Counted from the first letter of the stretch, positions 43,000 to 52,405 are shown. The stretch: DNA of 64,000 nucleotides from CAVPOO01 sp963707015 (GCA_963707015.1 CAVPOO010000007.1:558001-622000); one strand, 5' to 3'. A program made the numbers and translations. Notes: generated by a model from the sequence alone, not told the origin.

Positions 43000-43987
43000 G
43001 GCAGAGCACGCGGTATCCATTCCGAGTGTAAGGTGGCCATTTCTCCACGTCATGAACGATCGTGGCGAAAGCCTTGGATGGTCGATTTTGAGCGGTCCGC
43101 TACGAACGCGGGCTGACGTGACTATGTACCATGAACTACGCCGTTCGGTCCGGTTCATCGGTTTTACCAGCTATATGACCTTCCCGGCGGTGCAAGAGGG
43201 ACTGGTTACCAGCTATGCCCAACTGTGCGATGGTTGGTGTCATTGCTTCCGTGACCCATCCTCCTATATCCCCAGTGGCTTACCGCAGACATTGATCAGC
43301 GAGTCTGACTTCATAGACCCTCAACAAATCCGTCCTGATTCGAGCTCATCAGCGTCCACCGCGAAAAAGTTCGACTTCATTTATGTCTGTATGCCCGGTT
43401 GGTGGAAAGAGATGACGAAGAACTGGGCCTTAACAAAACGATGCCTCTATCACTTGTGCTACGACCTCGACCTGAAAGGGCTACTGGTGGGTAGGTCGAC
43501 GATCTGCGACCTTCCCTTCAGGCGTAACCTCACTGTTGAGGGAATCCTTCCCAGAAGGACGCTCTTCGAACGCTTCTCGGTATCGCGCATGCTGTTCCTG
43601 CCGAGCCAGATCGATGCATCACCGAGGGTCCTTACTGAGGCCTTGTGTATGAATATTCCCGTACTCGCCAATCAGAATATTCTTGGCGGCTGGAAGTACA
43701 TAAATGACGCGACAGGCACCTACTTCAATACTGAAGATGATGTCGCAGAAGCCGCGATTCGATGTCTGGAACAGAGTGCTTATCCGCGGCGTTGGTTTCG
43801 GAATCATTTCGGCCCTGCTCGATCTACCCGCAGGCTTCGTGCATTTCTCCGAACGCTCGATCCTGCAATACCACAAGTGGAAATCATGCGGCTGAGCCGG
43901 GGCGCTGGTACCCTGACGCGCCCGCCTCGTTGTCAGGCCGGGGATTCGGAGGTGCTTCGAGCCAATGACCGGCCGCGTCTTGCGTAA
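42992..43987 (+). CDS. Glycosyltransferase-like protein (GT4-type fold)
   Basis: About 331 residues from ATG 42992, overlapping the previous stop by 8 bp. The C-terminal half carries GT-B features: FDFIYVCMPGWWKEMTKNWA, VEGILPRRTLFERFSVSRML, FLPSQIDASPRVLTEALCMN and IPVLANQNILGGWKYIN, with the E of TEAL in the place of the GT4 nucleotide-binding Glu. It probably transfers a sugar to the product of this locus. Its last 55 bp overlap the convergent gene on the other strand. Confidence 0.72.
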   Translation: MAKAEHAVSIPSVRWPFLHVMNDRGESLGWSILSGPLRTRADVTMYHELRRSVRFIGFTSYMTFPAVQEGLVTSYAQLCDGWCHCFRDPSSYIPSGLPQTLISESDFIDPQQIRPDSSSSASTAKKFDFIYVCMPGWWKEMTKNWALTKRCLYHLCYDLDLKGLLVGRSTICDLPFRRNLTVEGILPRRTLFERFSVSRMLFLPSQIDASPRVLTEALCMNIPVLANQNILGGWKYINDATGTYFNTEDDVAEAAIRCLEQSAYPRRWFRNHFGPARSTRRLRAFLRTLDPAIPQVEIMRLSRGAGTLTRPPRCQAGDSEVLRANDRPRLA

Positions 43988-44841
43988 TCGTAAAGCATTT
44001 TGGCGTTCCCGGTAAGCGATACGTCGTGTCGGTCGTAGTAACCAGCCTGAAACGAAAACTTGCAGAAAGCGCGATCGGGATAACGGGTATGCCACATGTG
44101 TAGATGGATGGCGCGCTCGTCCATTAACGAATCGGAGCCACCATCCAGGACACCGGGTATGCAGCTAAGGGCGTCGATCTCCTCGTTAAGTACGATCTCA
44201 GCCGCATAGAGAACGGCGACACCAATCCACCATTTGGGCCATGATGTATCTGTCCAATCCTCCTCCTCCAGAAGCAGCCGGACCACACGCCTCACCTCGC
44301 GTGCGCATCGTTCGAGCAAGCACGGTTTTCCATACCATGTCGAGTGAATGTTGCGGTACCGGCCGAACTTATGAAAACCGTGATGCTGACAGAATCGCGC
44401 TAGGCGTTGGTGCGCATACTCAGACTCGTAGCGACCATGACCGACAAGGAATGGGTGAGGTGCGTAATGAGCGAGGCGAGATGTTAGAACGGTGTCGCAG
44501 TCGGTTGCGAGCACGTAATCGTAGCCATCGGGCAGGTCTGTGAGTGCCAAGTAGTGATTCATGTAGACGTAGCCATCAGAGAAGCCGACCCTGGCACTGA
44601 TCAGTGGATGCTGATATTGAGAATGGATCGGATCGACATGACGATAATGAATCCGCGGATCGAGGCGATCCTCGGATCCCGGAGGGATCGAGACCAGAAA
44701 GTCGAAGTTACACGACGGCAGATCGAGATACGAGGAGAAAAGGGAATGGAGCTGCCAGCTTTGCCACGGCTTGGCAGGCTCACAGTACGCCACAACAAGT
44801 ACCCGTCGCCCATCCAGCGTATCGGGCCTATCGTCCTTCAT
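43933..44841 (-). CDS. Nucleotide-diphospho-sugar transferase-like protein (DUF7164-like)
   Basis: About 302 residues from MKDDRPDTLDGRR. RVLVVAYCEPAKPWQSWQLH begins a GT-A-like fold; YVLATDCDTVLTSRL supplies a D-x-D metal motif. HPFLVGHGRYESEYAHQRL and WPKWWIGVAVLYAAEIVLNE complete a layout seen in proteins annotated DUF7164. The likely role is glycosyl transfer. Convergent with, and overlapping by 55 bp, the upstream plus-strand glycosyltransferase gene. Confidence 0.62.
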   Translation of the reverse strand: MKDDRPDTLDGRRVLVVAYCEPAKPWQSWQLHSLFSSYLDLPSCNFDFLVSIPPGSEDRLDPRIHYRHVDPIHSQYQHPLISARVGFSDGYVYMNHYLALTDLPDGYDYVLATDCDTVLTSRLAHYAPHPFLVGHGRYESEYAHQRLARFCQHHGFHKFGRYRNIHSTWYGKPCLLERCAREVRRVVRLLLEEEDWTDTSWPKWWIGVAVLYAAEIVLNEEIDALSCIPGVLDGGSDSLMDERAIHLHMWHTRYPDRAFCKFSFQAGYYDRHDVSLTGNAKMLYDYARRGRSLARSTSESPA

Positions 44842-45292
44842 GCTATCTACTCCTCGCGCAAAAATATAGCGCACAGTGATTTATCAGCGATTTGTATTCT
44901 AGCAGCAAGCGCAGCAAAGCTGGCAACCCAGCTTCATCGGAAATACGCCCGGTAACGACGTAGTCGTTGGTATGCGCCGAGAGGGTATGGGCAGACGCAG
45001 GCACGTCGCCAGTTCGAACATGCCGCCAATTGTGGGATCGGTTTAGTACCTCTTGGCCTGCGCTCGGTTTACGCGTTTCGCCCGGCTCAACGCACGCCCT
45101 CAATTGGTACTAACTCGACCGGCTGTCTAAATCGGGGCGGATCAGACCGCGGATCTTCCCAACCTCCGCTTTCGTGTTCGCGAACCAGTGCGTGAGGGTT
45201 ATCTATCGCCCTGCAGCGAAAGCAATGAGGAAGTAGCCGACCCGCGGAGCCTGTTGGCAATGGGGCTCTAACCTAGGCCACTGCGAACGATC
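44842..45292. other. Gene-poor stretch
   Basis: No supported gene; short frames only. Confidence 0.35.
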
Positions 45293-46213
45293 TCAGCGGT
45301 GGTCGCCGTCGACGCACGCTAACCAACTTCCATCGCGCAAGGGGTGTGCGTCTAAATGGTGCATACCCGTCGAGTTCCATCCCCTCCCCGCCGGTCTAAG
45401 AACCGGGCTCGTCGGACATTCGACTTCGCGATAATCGGTGGATGAGAGCGTCAGGATCGTAAGCGCGCGGACCGATTCCCCATAGCGACGAGAGCAATCC
45501 TGAGCGTACCTGATCGGTCGGCCTCCAAACAGATGGATGCGGCCTGCCGGCCGCGCGATTCGTGGATCCGCTCTAACAATTGGACTCACCGGATGTCTGT
45601 GGTAAGGACCGTGGAGTTTGTCTGCGATAAACAATTCTAGGGTATCGTTTCTGACCGGTGTCGGGCAGGTGAAAAGCCACCATTTCTGTTCATGGCGGAA
45701 GAGCGTCGAATCGACCCAGCTACCCTTTAAGAGGGTCGCGACCGCTTCAAAGGGGCCCTCAGGATGGTCTGCTCGATAGAGACGCACCGAGCGATCCTGC
45801 GCGGACTCCGGCATGAGATAAATAGAGCCGTTGGCCTCGAACACCATGGGGTACGAAAGATGAAATCGTTCCCGAAGAACAACTCCAGCATATGTCCAGT
45901 CGATTCCATTTGCGCTCGTAGCCCGGCCGATCACCCCGCGGCGCGCATCCTTGATGAGTATTTCGAAGTACAGGTGCCACGTTCCGTCAATACATAACAT
46001 GAACGGGTCCGCTACCAGCTCGGCGTCTACGTCTGTCACGTCATCGGTCGTGATTACCGACCCAGGCTGGAACGGAGAAAGCGTCAGCGGCGACGCCCCA
46101 CGATAGATCGCAACCGACCAGACCCTTTCACGGTGCTCGCTTTTGTGCCGGTTCTCGGCGGCTACTGCTCTGCGAGCGCGAGGCTGCGTTGGACGGGAAA
46201 ATTTATCACTCAC
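45293..46213 (-). CDS. GINT1-like N-terminal domain protein (beta-propeller, GH43-like)
   Basis: 306 residues with a five-bladed propeller pattern: VADPFMLCIDGTWHLYFEIL, GVIGRATSANGIDWTYAGVV, LSYPMVFEANGSIYLMPES, LLKGSWVDSTLFRHEQKWWL and HPVSPIVRADPRIARPAG. The D-P-F and Y-P-x-V motifs match the domain found at the start of glucosamine inositolphosphorylceramide transferase-like proteins, often beside formyl or sugar transferases in polysaccharide loci. It is expected to bind or process a glycan. Same strand as the DUF7164-like gene. Confidence 0.68.
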   Translation of the reverse strand: MSDKFSRPTQPRARRAVAAENRHKSEHRERVWSVAIYRGASPLTLSPFQPGSVITTDDVTDVDAELVADPFMLCIDGTWHLYFEILIKDARRGVIGRATSANGIDWTYAGVVLRERFHLSYPMVFEANGSIYLMPESAQDRSVRLYRADHPEGPFEAVATLLKGSWVDSTLFRHEQKWWLFTCPTPVRNDTLELFIADKLHGPYHRHPVSPIVRADPRIARPAGRIHLFGGRPIRYAQDCSRRYGESVRALTILTLSSTDYREVECPTSPVLRPAGRGWNSTGMHHLDAHPLRDGSWLACVDGDHR

Positions 46214-46390
46214 GTCGGTGACGCAGGTACTCTACCAATAGCATCAGGGGTACTGCGGCTAGCATCTAGCACGATCCCATTAATACGAAAAATTGATGCG
46301 CTCACTATGTAGATGGTATCCTCCCACAACGTCGTACTTGTCGATAATACCAATGGGTTTACTACATGAATCAGCCGGAGGAATGGATCC

Positions 46391-46714
46391 ATGGCATTTA
46401 GGATTAAGGACTTATTAATCACGGTACTGCCTAAAGAATGGGATATAGCACAGATCGGTTTTGATCCAGGCTCGGTTGCGGCAAGCCCAGGACCTGGGCC
46501 GGTTTCCCCGGGGCCTCCAGATTCCGGCATTAGAGTCATTGACCCAATGGACCTCGTTGAACTCAGAATGCTACTGCAACTGGCGCTCACCCGTTTAGGA
46601 GGGCCTTTAACGCTCGGCGAGATGCAGCCTCGGTCAAACGCCGATCTTGAAGACCTTGAGTCGAGATTGAGCGACGCCCTAGAGGAAGTGCGAGGATATC
46701 GTTCGAAGCGGTAA
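46391..46714 (+). CDS. Small protein, candidate natural-product precursor
   Basis: 107 residues from an ATG with GGAGG 10 bp upstream. MAFRIKDLLITVLPKEW forms a short amphipathic N-terminus. A Pro/Gly/Ser linker (SPGPGPVSPGPPDSG) and an acidic helical region (DLVELRMLLQLALTRLGG, DLEDLESRLSDALEEV) follow. I recall short peptides beginning with a similar K-I-K-D-L-M-x-x-V-L-P pattern near modification enzymes, but cannot verify this. No Cys. It lies between the propeller gene and the DUF6065-like gene. Confidence 0.45.
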   Translation: MAFRIKDLLITVLPKEWDIAQIGFDPGSVAASPGPGPVSPGPPDSGIRVIDPMDLVELRMLLQLALTRLGGPLTLGEMQPRSNADLEDLESRLSDALEEVRGYRSKR

Positions 46715-46978
46715 CACCTGGGGACGGATCGCGAAGGCGGCCAACGCCGCGACAGCTGACCTCTAACGTGGTGTGTTTGGATCTATGCACACGGCGGCTC
46801 CATCCGTTGTTGCGCGAACTTGTCGTTGATGGCGGAACGGGTGCTTTCATGTACGGCAATTGCTAGCTCGCTTTCTTGGTGCACCAAGTCGGTAACTTTC
46901 GATACGGGAGTTGGTCTCGCCCCGCGTCCGATTCATCCAGCCGGGCAAGCCGTGCACTTGATTGCATGGCACCTCGCC
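46715..46978. other. Intergenic between small protein and DUF6065-like gene
   Basis: No gene supported. It lies between convergent genes. Confidence 0.35.
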
Positions 46979-47848
46979 TCAAGAGGTTGCTTCGTTTGTG
47001 GCACGCGGGCCGGAACTAGCGTCTTCTTCCTCCCCATTGGGTAGGGCGGCATCAAGTTCTAGAAAAGGCTGTAAGCGCAGCCTGGTTTGGTGTTCGTGGG
47101 CTTGCACGCCGTCCGGCGAAGTACCGCGATGATAGTGCTTTTGCCACCCCAGTCGCGCTCGCTCACCCGGGAACATACGCGTGGATGCCAGGAACTGGGA
47201 GCGACTAGCATGCCATTGCCCGTAGCTTTGCGCAAGACGTGGCTCCGCCCCAATCGGTGCCGACCGCGCGTCGAAACTTTCGAGCTCACCGCGGCGCTGC
47301 GGCACAATCATGCAGATGGGTTCACCTTTCTTGAATAGTATCGTCTGCTTCGGCCTCGTGATCTGCCAATTCATCGTAAATGTCGCCGTTGCCCAATCCG
47401 TTTCGACGAGGCCTTCAAGCGCCGTTACTCCATCCTTTGGGTAGTTGGCCGGACCACGAACCAAAAGGTTATACCCAGGCGGAGTACGAAATAAGTAGGG
47501 GATCTGAAACGTAAGGATGCCGTGACCGAACATGCTGACCGCGGGATATGGCGCCTTACCATCGAGATAAAAGATCCTGACCGCATCGAGTCCGCCCTCG
47601 CCGGTCCAATGCACCTCAAACGAGTGTGACGTCTCAATAAACCATCCGGCCTGGTTAGCCATCACGAGTGGCAGGCAGTGATATGCGAAGTGTCCTGGTG
47701 TTTGGTGCATCCACAATCGTGTTGACGGAGCTGTAACGAGCGGCATGGGCTGTCGCTGCTCGAATAGCCTATAGGCCAACAAGCACCGCCGGCGATTAGA
47801 ACTCGATGCTTTACTGTTGGGAGATGGCTCTACCGCAGGCTTTTTCAT
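46979..47848 (-). CDS. DUF6065-like protein
   Basis: About 289 residues from MKKPAVEPSPN. The pattern FAYHCLPLVMANQAGWFIET, GHGILTFQIPYLFRTPPGYN, LLVRGPANYPKDGVTALEGL and WQITRPKQTILFKKGEPICM is that of DUF6065, a beta-rich family of unknown function found in secondary-metabolite-like loci with oxygenases. No catalytic motif is obvious. The polar N-terminal 35 residues are probably disordered. Start chosen at an ATG with GAGGAGAG upstream. Confidence 0.72.
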   Translation of the reverse strand: MKKPAVEPSPNSKASSSNRRRCLLAYRLFEQRQPMPLVTAPSTRLWMHQTPGHFAYHCLPLVMANQAGWFIETSHSFEVHWTGEGGLDAVRIFYLDGKAPYPAVSMFGHGILTFQIPYLFRTPPGYNLLVRGPANYPKDGVTALEGLVETDWATATFTMNWQITRPKQTILFKKGEPICMIVPQRRGELESFDARSAPIGAEPRLAQSYGQWHASRSQFLASTRMFPGERARLGWQKHYHRGTSPDGVQAHEHQTRLRLQPFLELDAALPNGEEEDASSGPRATNEATS

Positions 47849-48081
47849 GGTTATACTCTCCTCTCGTTTACCACGGCTCGGAATAGGCGAGAATCCGTGC
47901 ACTTGGATCCGCGCAAAAGCGTGCAACATTCTGTCGGCTGACCTCGTCTGGTCAAAAAACTCATCGGTATCGCGATATCAACATGTTACCATCTATTGTG
48001 TGTGTCACAACGCCTTTGTATTTTGCCTCAAATGAGGCTTAGAATTGGATGATAAATTCGAGTTAACGGTGGGGATTCTTA
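47849..48081. other. Intergenic between DUF6065-like gene and IS
   Basis: Promoter of the minus-strand gene and left end of the next IS are expected here. I could not fix the IS terminus. Confidence 0.35.
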
Positions 48082-49152
48082 ATGGATTGGGCGCGGATAC
48101 TGGCCTATATCACTGGGACAGTGGACCAGGAACTGCTTCTGCGTAATGAGTATCTTGCTGCCGAAAACCGGATACTCAAAGCTCAACTCAAGATGCCGTT
48201 GAGGCTGACTGACGCGGAGCGAATGACACTCGCTGAAATCGCTCATCGCCTTGGCCGTAAAGCCCTTGAGGATGTGGCTAATACCGCGAAGCCCGACACC
48301 ATCATGGGTTGGTACCGAAGGCTGGTAGCACGCAAGTTCGACGGTTCCAAGTCGCGTCGATATCCGGGCCGCCCCAGAATTGATGATGAAATCGAACAAT
48401 GGGTGGTGCGCATGGCCAAAGAGAATTCGGATTGGGGCTATGACCGCATTGTGAGCGCCATGGGGAACCTCGGCTACACGCTATCCGATCAAACGGTGGG
48501 TAATATTCTGCAGCGCCATGGTATTTCGCCTGCACCGAAGCGCAAGCGCACGACAACGTGGAGCGACTTCATCCGTGTACATATGTCTGTCCTTGCGGGT
48601 ACCGACTTTTTCTCTGTGGAGGTACTGACGCTACGTGGATTGGTCACTTACTACGTGCTGTTCTTTATCCGTCTCGAGAGCCGTCGCGTTGAGGTTGCTG
48701 GGATCACGCGACATCCTAATGACGCCTGGATGAAACAAATCGCCAGGAATGTCACCATGGATGAGTGGGGCTTTCTTGAGGGATGCCGGTACCTCATCCA
48801 TGACCGCGATACGAAATTCACGGATTCGTTTCGCGCGATCGTCAAATCGGGGCAGGTAGAGCCACTCAAGCTACCCGCCCAGAGTCCGAATTTGAACGCC
48901 TACGCCGAGCGCTGGGTAAAATCGGTGAAGGAGGAAGCTTTGTCAAAGCTGATCCTATTTGGTGAGGCTTCCTTGAGGCGTGTACTCAGCGAGTACCTGG
49001 TGCATTTTCATGCCGAACGAAATCATCAAGGCAAAGGCAATGTACTGTTATTTCCAACCGCCACGCAAGCAAAGAATCGTGTTGACGGATCAGTTGCCTG
49101 TAAAGAACGCTTGGGTGGGCTGCTAAAATATTACCATCGGGATGCTGCATGA
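48082..49152 (+). CDS. DDE transposase (integrase core)
   Basis: 356 residues. Catalytic motifs LAGTDFFSVEVLT, LIHDRDTKFTDSF and NAYAERWVKSVKEEAL are present. The protein ends ERLGGLLKYYHRDAA, the tail also seen in the remnant at 15.1 kb and, in related form, in the transposase at 27.7 kb. Intact. Confidence 0.9.
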   Translation: MDWARILAYITGTVDQELLLRNEYLAAENRILKAQLKMPLRLTDAERMTLAEIAHRLGRKALEDVANTAKPDTIMGWYRRLVARKFDGSKSRRYPGRPRIDDEIEQWVVRMAKENSDWGYDRIVSAMGNLGYTLSDQTVGNILQRHGISPAPKRKRTTTWSDFIRVHMSVLAGTDFFSVEVLTLRGLVTYYVLFFIRLESRRVEVAGITRHPNDAWMKQIARNVTMDEWGFLEGCRYLIHDRDTKFTDSFRAIVKSGQVEPLKLPAQSPNLNAYAERWVKSVKEEALSKLILFGEASLRRVLSEYLVHFHAERNHQGKGNVLLFPTATQAKNRVDGSVACKERLGGLLKYYHRDAA

Positions 49153-49202
49153 GTGTGATGCCTACACGGTCGCGGCAGCTTTGATCTCGCCTGTGGACGA
49201 TG

Positions 49203-49808
49203 ATGGCCGATCTGTTTCCCACCGATCCTAAGCGCATCCGCGAGCGAATTCGCCGCTACGAACGTGCCCTGAAAAGGGAGCTGGAAGAGGGATACGGTGG
49301 AGACGGCTACGGAAAGCGGTTTTTGCTGGGACCACTGTACATGTTGATGGGCGATGTCGACGGTGCGCTGGCTTCATTCGACTGGTATGAAGACGCCTAC
49401 CCCGACGACGGCGGAGACCCGTACCAATATCTGACCTGGGCACTGGCACTGTTCCGCGGTGGTCGCAGGCAAGAGGCCTTTAACAAGCTCTACCAAACCA
49501 TGCTCGAGAACCTCTATCTTGTACCCTTCCTACTCGGACGAAGTCCCCAGCGACTTGATATATGGCACGGTAGCAACCTCGCATGGATTGAGTACGCCGT
49601 TGAGGTGCCTCAAGAGTTGCTGAATCTATGGGACGACGTTGCCCTACAGTGGGCCCGCGAAGTTTCGGAGCACCCAGCCGTGGTCGAAAAGGTAGCGCGT
49701 TATGTCGCCATCCATCGGGAGTTGAAAAGCGAACCACCTGGGCCACGGCGATCTGCCTTGGTGGATGAAGCTTTCGCCTTGAAGAAGACTGTTATTCCGT
49801 TACACTAA
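49203..49808 (+). CDS. TPR-like cytosolic protein, unknown
   Basis: About 201 residues. Helix pairs resemble TPR units: LLGPLYMLMGDVDGALASFD-WYEDAYPDD and YLTWALALFRGGRRQEAFNK. KRIRERIRRYERALKREL forms a charged first helix. No signal peptide. It begins about 50 bp after the transposase; it may be a passenger or a relic of the island. An ATG three bases upstream is equally possible. Confidence 0.6.
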   Translation: MADLFPTDPKRIRERIRRYERALKRELEEGYGGDGYGKRFLLGPLYMLMGDVDGALASFDWYEDAYPDDGGDPYQYLTWALALFRGGRRQEAFNKLYQTMLENLYLVPFLLGRSPQRLDIWHGSNLAWIEYAVEVPQELLNLWDDVALQWAREVSEHPAVVEKVARYVAIHRELKSEPPGPRRSALVDEAFALKKTVIPLH

Positions 49809-49872
49809 CGGTGATCTGTGGACAGCTACTCTCGCGTACTCTCTTGGTACCGGAGAACTCGACAGTAGCCGC

Positions 49873-50178
49873 ATGAGTTTTTTGACCGCGCGACAGAGCC
49901 CTGAAGTAGACGATGTAAGATCGCACATAAGAGACCGCCACGATACCGCTTTGGAAACAGTCCTGTCGCTCCTGCCCGACGGAGTTCGGCCGATAAGATT
50001 TTCCGAGAATAATCGAGGATTTCGGCTGACCTACAGCGGGCGTCTTGCACCACGTTTTCAATTAGCTCTTCGTGACGTGATCAAGAAGCGATTCGGTGCC
50101 CCAATATACTTTAGAAGAGCGAGTGAAATAGGCTCGCGCGAAGAAACCGAAGACTCCGAACAAGGCGATGAAGGCTGA
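49873..50178 (+). CDS. Small hypothetical protein
   Basis: 101 residues with a mixed alpha/beta centre (TALETVLSLLPDGVRPIRF, GFRLTYSGRLAPRFQLALRD) and an acidic tail (EETEDSEQGDEG). Unrecognised. It follows the TPR-like gene by 64 bp on the same strand and is directly upstream of IS copy C. Confidence 0.45.
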   Translation: MSFLTARQSPEVDDVRSHIRDRHDTALETVLSLLPDGVRPIRFSENNRGFRLTYSGRLAPRFQLALRDVIKKRFGAPIYFRRASEIGSREETEDSEQGDEG

Positions 50179-50237
50179 ACTTGACAGCGCGCCTCAACTC
50201 GATCGTTGAACTAGAACTCGTTCGGTCAATTCTGGGG

Positions 50238-51433
50238 TGTGCGTCTCGAATTCGTAATTTTCTCTTGAAAAAGGGACATTATGCAATCTTGACCCTCCCT
50301 ATTTGCTTACCCTACCCTGCACCAGAATGAAGGACATAGTCATCCTATTTATTCACCTGCTCACCACTGCGGCGAAAATCCTCGGCCCGGGTGGCGCAAA
50401 GTCCATCATTGCCGAAAACCTTCTCCTTAAGCAGCAACTGCTGGTTGTCACACGTTCCCGTCGACGGGCGCCAAATCTTTCAACGGCCGACCGATTCCTC
50501 ATGGGATTCTGGTCGCTTTTCCTTCGACCGGGGCGAATAGCCAGGAACGCTTTGAGCGTTCATCCATCAACATTACTGAAATTCCACCAATGCCTGGTGC
50601 GCCGCAAATACCGCCAGCTGTTCTCACCAAGGAAGAGAACAAAGCCTGGACCTAAAGGTCCGTCCGAGCCACTCATTCAAGCGATTGTTGATCTGAAACG
50701 CCGCAATCCGCGCTTCGGTTGCCCTCGTATCGCCCTGATCATCTGGAAAACCTTTGGTATCGAGATTGATAAAAATGTCGTTCGGCGCATCCTGGTCAAA
50801 CACTACCGTCCAGAATCCGGTGGCAGCGGCCCCTCATGGCTCACTTTCCTTGGCCATATGACGGACAGCCTGTGGAGTGTCGACCTGTTCCGATGTGAGT
50901 CCATTCGCCTAAGAAGCCATTGGGTGCTGGTGGTGATGGATCAGTTCACCCGCCGCCTCATCGGTTTCGGTGTGCATGCCGGTGATGTCGATGGCATGGC
51001 GCTTTGCCATATGTTCAACAAAATTATCTCAGGAAAGGAACCACCACGCTATTTAAGCTCTGACCACGATCCACTTTTCGAGTATCACCGATGGCAGGCA
51101 AATCTTCGTATTCTTGAGATTGACCCTATCAAAACCATCCCCTATACCCCGATATCACACCCATTCGTCGAGCGCCTGATCGGGACCATTCGCCGTGAGT
51201 TTCTTGATCAGACACTATTCTGGAACGCAGTTGATTTGCAGAGAAAGCTTGATGCGTTCCAGCATTATTACAACCACATCCGTTTTCACGCTTCGCTCGA
51301 AGGCGATACGCCGGCACAAGTGAGTGGTGAATCCAAAACCAGACAAGCCAACTTGGAGCGTTACCGCTGGGAAACGCATTGCCGTGGGCTTGTCCAGCTT
51401 CCGATGGCAGCTTGATTACGAATTCGAGACCCA
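50238..51433 (+). mobile_element. 1,196-bp IS copy C
   Basis: Starts TGTGCGTCTCGAATTCG at 50238 and ends ...GAGACCCA at 51433. Its right end cuts the conjugation lipoprotein gene TIGR03751. DNA left of it does not continue that gene, so a deletion next to the IS removed the rest of the operon. Confidence 0.93.
50327..51415 (+). CDS. DDE transposase of IS copy C
   Basis: About 362 residues, near-identical to the copy B product, with the same DDE motifs and an intact frame. ATG 50327 aligns with the MKD start of the other copies. Confidence 0.9.
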   Translation: MKDIVILFIHLLTTAAKILGPGGAKSIIAENLLLKQQLLVVTRSRRRAPNLSTADRFLMGFWSLFLRPGRIARNALSVHPSTLLKFHQCLVRRKYRQLFSPRKRTKPGPKGPSEPLIQAIVDLKRRNPRFGCPRIALIIWKTFGIEIDKNVVRRILVKHYRPESGGSGPSWLTFLGHMTDSLWSVDLFRCESIRLRSHWVLVVMDQFTRRLIGFGVHAGDVDGMALCHMFNKIISGKEPPRYLSSDHDPLFEYHRWQANLRILEIDPIKTIPYTPISHPFVERLIGTIRREFLDQTLFWNAVDLQRKLDAFQHYYNHIRFHASLEGDTPAQVSGESKTRQANLERYRWETHCRGLVQLPMAA

Positions 51434-51655
51434 CACCTCCCGGGTGTAGCCTTGCAGGGCTGCATCCCCCATCACGACGGGACGGTTTCCCAGCTCGTGG
51501 CGAATGACTTGCGGGTCCCGTGCATTCATCGCATTCACATGATTCTCATAGATGGCCTTCATCGACGGACCGTCCGTGGGCAGTACGGCATCCTTGGTGC
51601 TGGCGCAGCCTGCCAGTAGCAGACTAATCAAGCCGAGTGCGGAGATAAGTGTAAG
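51434..51655 (-). pseudogene. TIGR03751 conjugation lipoprotein, cut at both ends
   Basis: The minus strand encodes LTLISALGLISLLLAGCAST with a lipobox (LAGC), then KDAVLPTDGPSMKAIYENHV and GDAALQGYTREVW. This fits the start of the GI-type T4SS lipoprotein TIGR03751. The 3' half is lost at IS copy C. The first codons (MNHPSI) lie at about 55060-55078 on the other side of the IS21 element. Joining the flanks and dropping one TAAG copy restores a continuous lipoprotein signal peptide. Confidence 0.8.
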
Positions 51656-51952
51656 TGCCGATCAAAACCCGCGGCTATTTGCCGCGGCTCCATTCGAGGC
51701 GCATCCCTGCACTGAAGTCTGCGTCAACGACGCGGCGTGCCAGAATGAGGGTTGACTGGCGCGCAGTGACCCGAATCAGGTGACAGAAAATCTGGAAATT
51801 GGTAAGACAGGCTGGCCGAGGAGATAGGCGTAACGCCAGCCAAGATTTGACGGTCAACGCTGACGCTACGCCCCAAACCGTGCTTTCGCACAGCCATGTC
51901 AGTGTCGCACCTGGCGCGGTCTTTATCCAGCCCTCATCGGCCGATTGTGCCG

Positions 51953-52378
51953 ATGAAACCCAGTGCTCGTCTTTACCACTGTGCCGGCTGCCATTGTCAG
52001 GTCTTTATCTGTCGAGATTGCGACCGGGGAAACCTGTACTGCGGCTGCGGTTGCGCTGAACAGGCCCGAACGGCGTCGCTGCGACGCGCCGGGTCTCGTT
52101 ACCGTTCGACGCGCCGGGCTCGCCTGGCCAACGCCGCACGGCAGGGCCGGTTCCGTGCGCGTCAAAAACAAAAAGTAACGCATCAGGGTTCCCTTCCGAT
52201 GGCGGCGCTTGTTCTACTCCTAGGCGCATGGAACAAACCGGAAAGTCCTCAGGAAACCCCGCGCAGCAGCGCCACACCCGCAATTCATTGCCATGTCTGT
52301 GGGTGTGAATGCGAGCCCTGGTTGAGACGTGACTTTCTTCGACCCACCGAACGCGCTCGACAAGCGAGATCACCGTGA
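51953..52378 (+). CDS. Cys-rich zinc-ribbon-like protein of the IS21 element
   Basis: About 141 residues from ATG 51953 (MKPSARLYHC). The N-terminus has a dense metal-binding pattern (HCAGCHCQVFICRDCDRG, NLYCGCGCAEQAR), then Arg-rich repeats (RRAGSRYRSTRRARLANAAR) and KVTHQGSLP. A second Cys cluster closes the protein (IHCHVCGCECEPWLRR). It is on the same strand as istA and inside the element, so it is likely an accessory DNA-binding factor. Its role is not known to me. Confidence 0.65.
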   Translation: MKPSARLYHCAGCHCQVFICRDCDRGNLYCGCGCAEQARTASLRRAGSRYRSTRRARLANAARQGRFRARQKQKVTHQGSLPMAALVLLLGAWNKPESPQETPRSSATPAIHCHVCGCECEPWLRRDFLRPTERARQARSP

Positions 52379-52405
52379 CCGCAGCGCCATAACAGGAGGC
52401 CGCCA

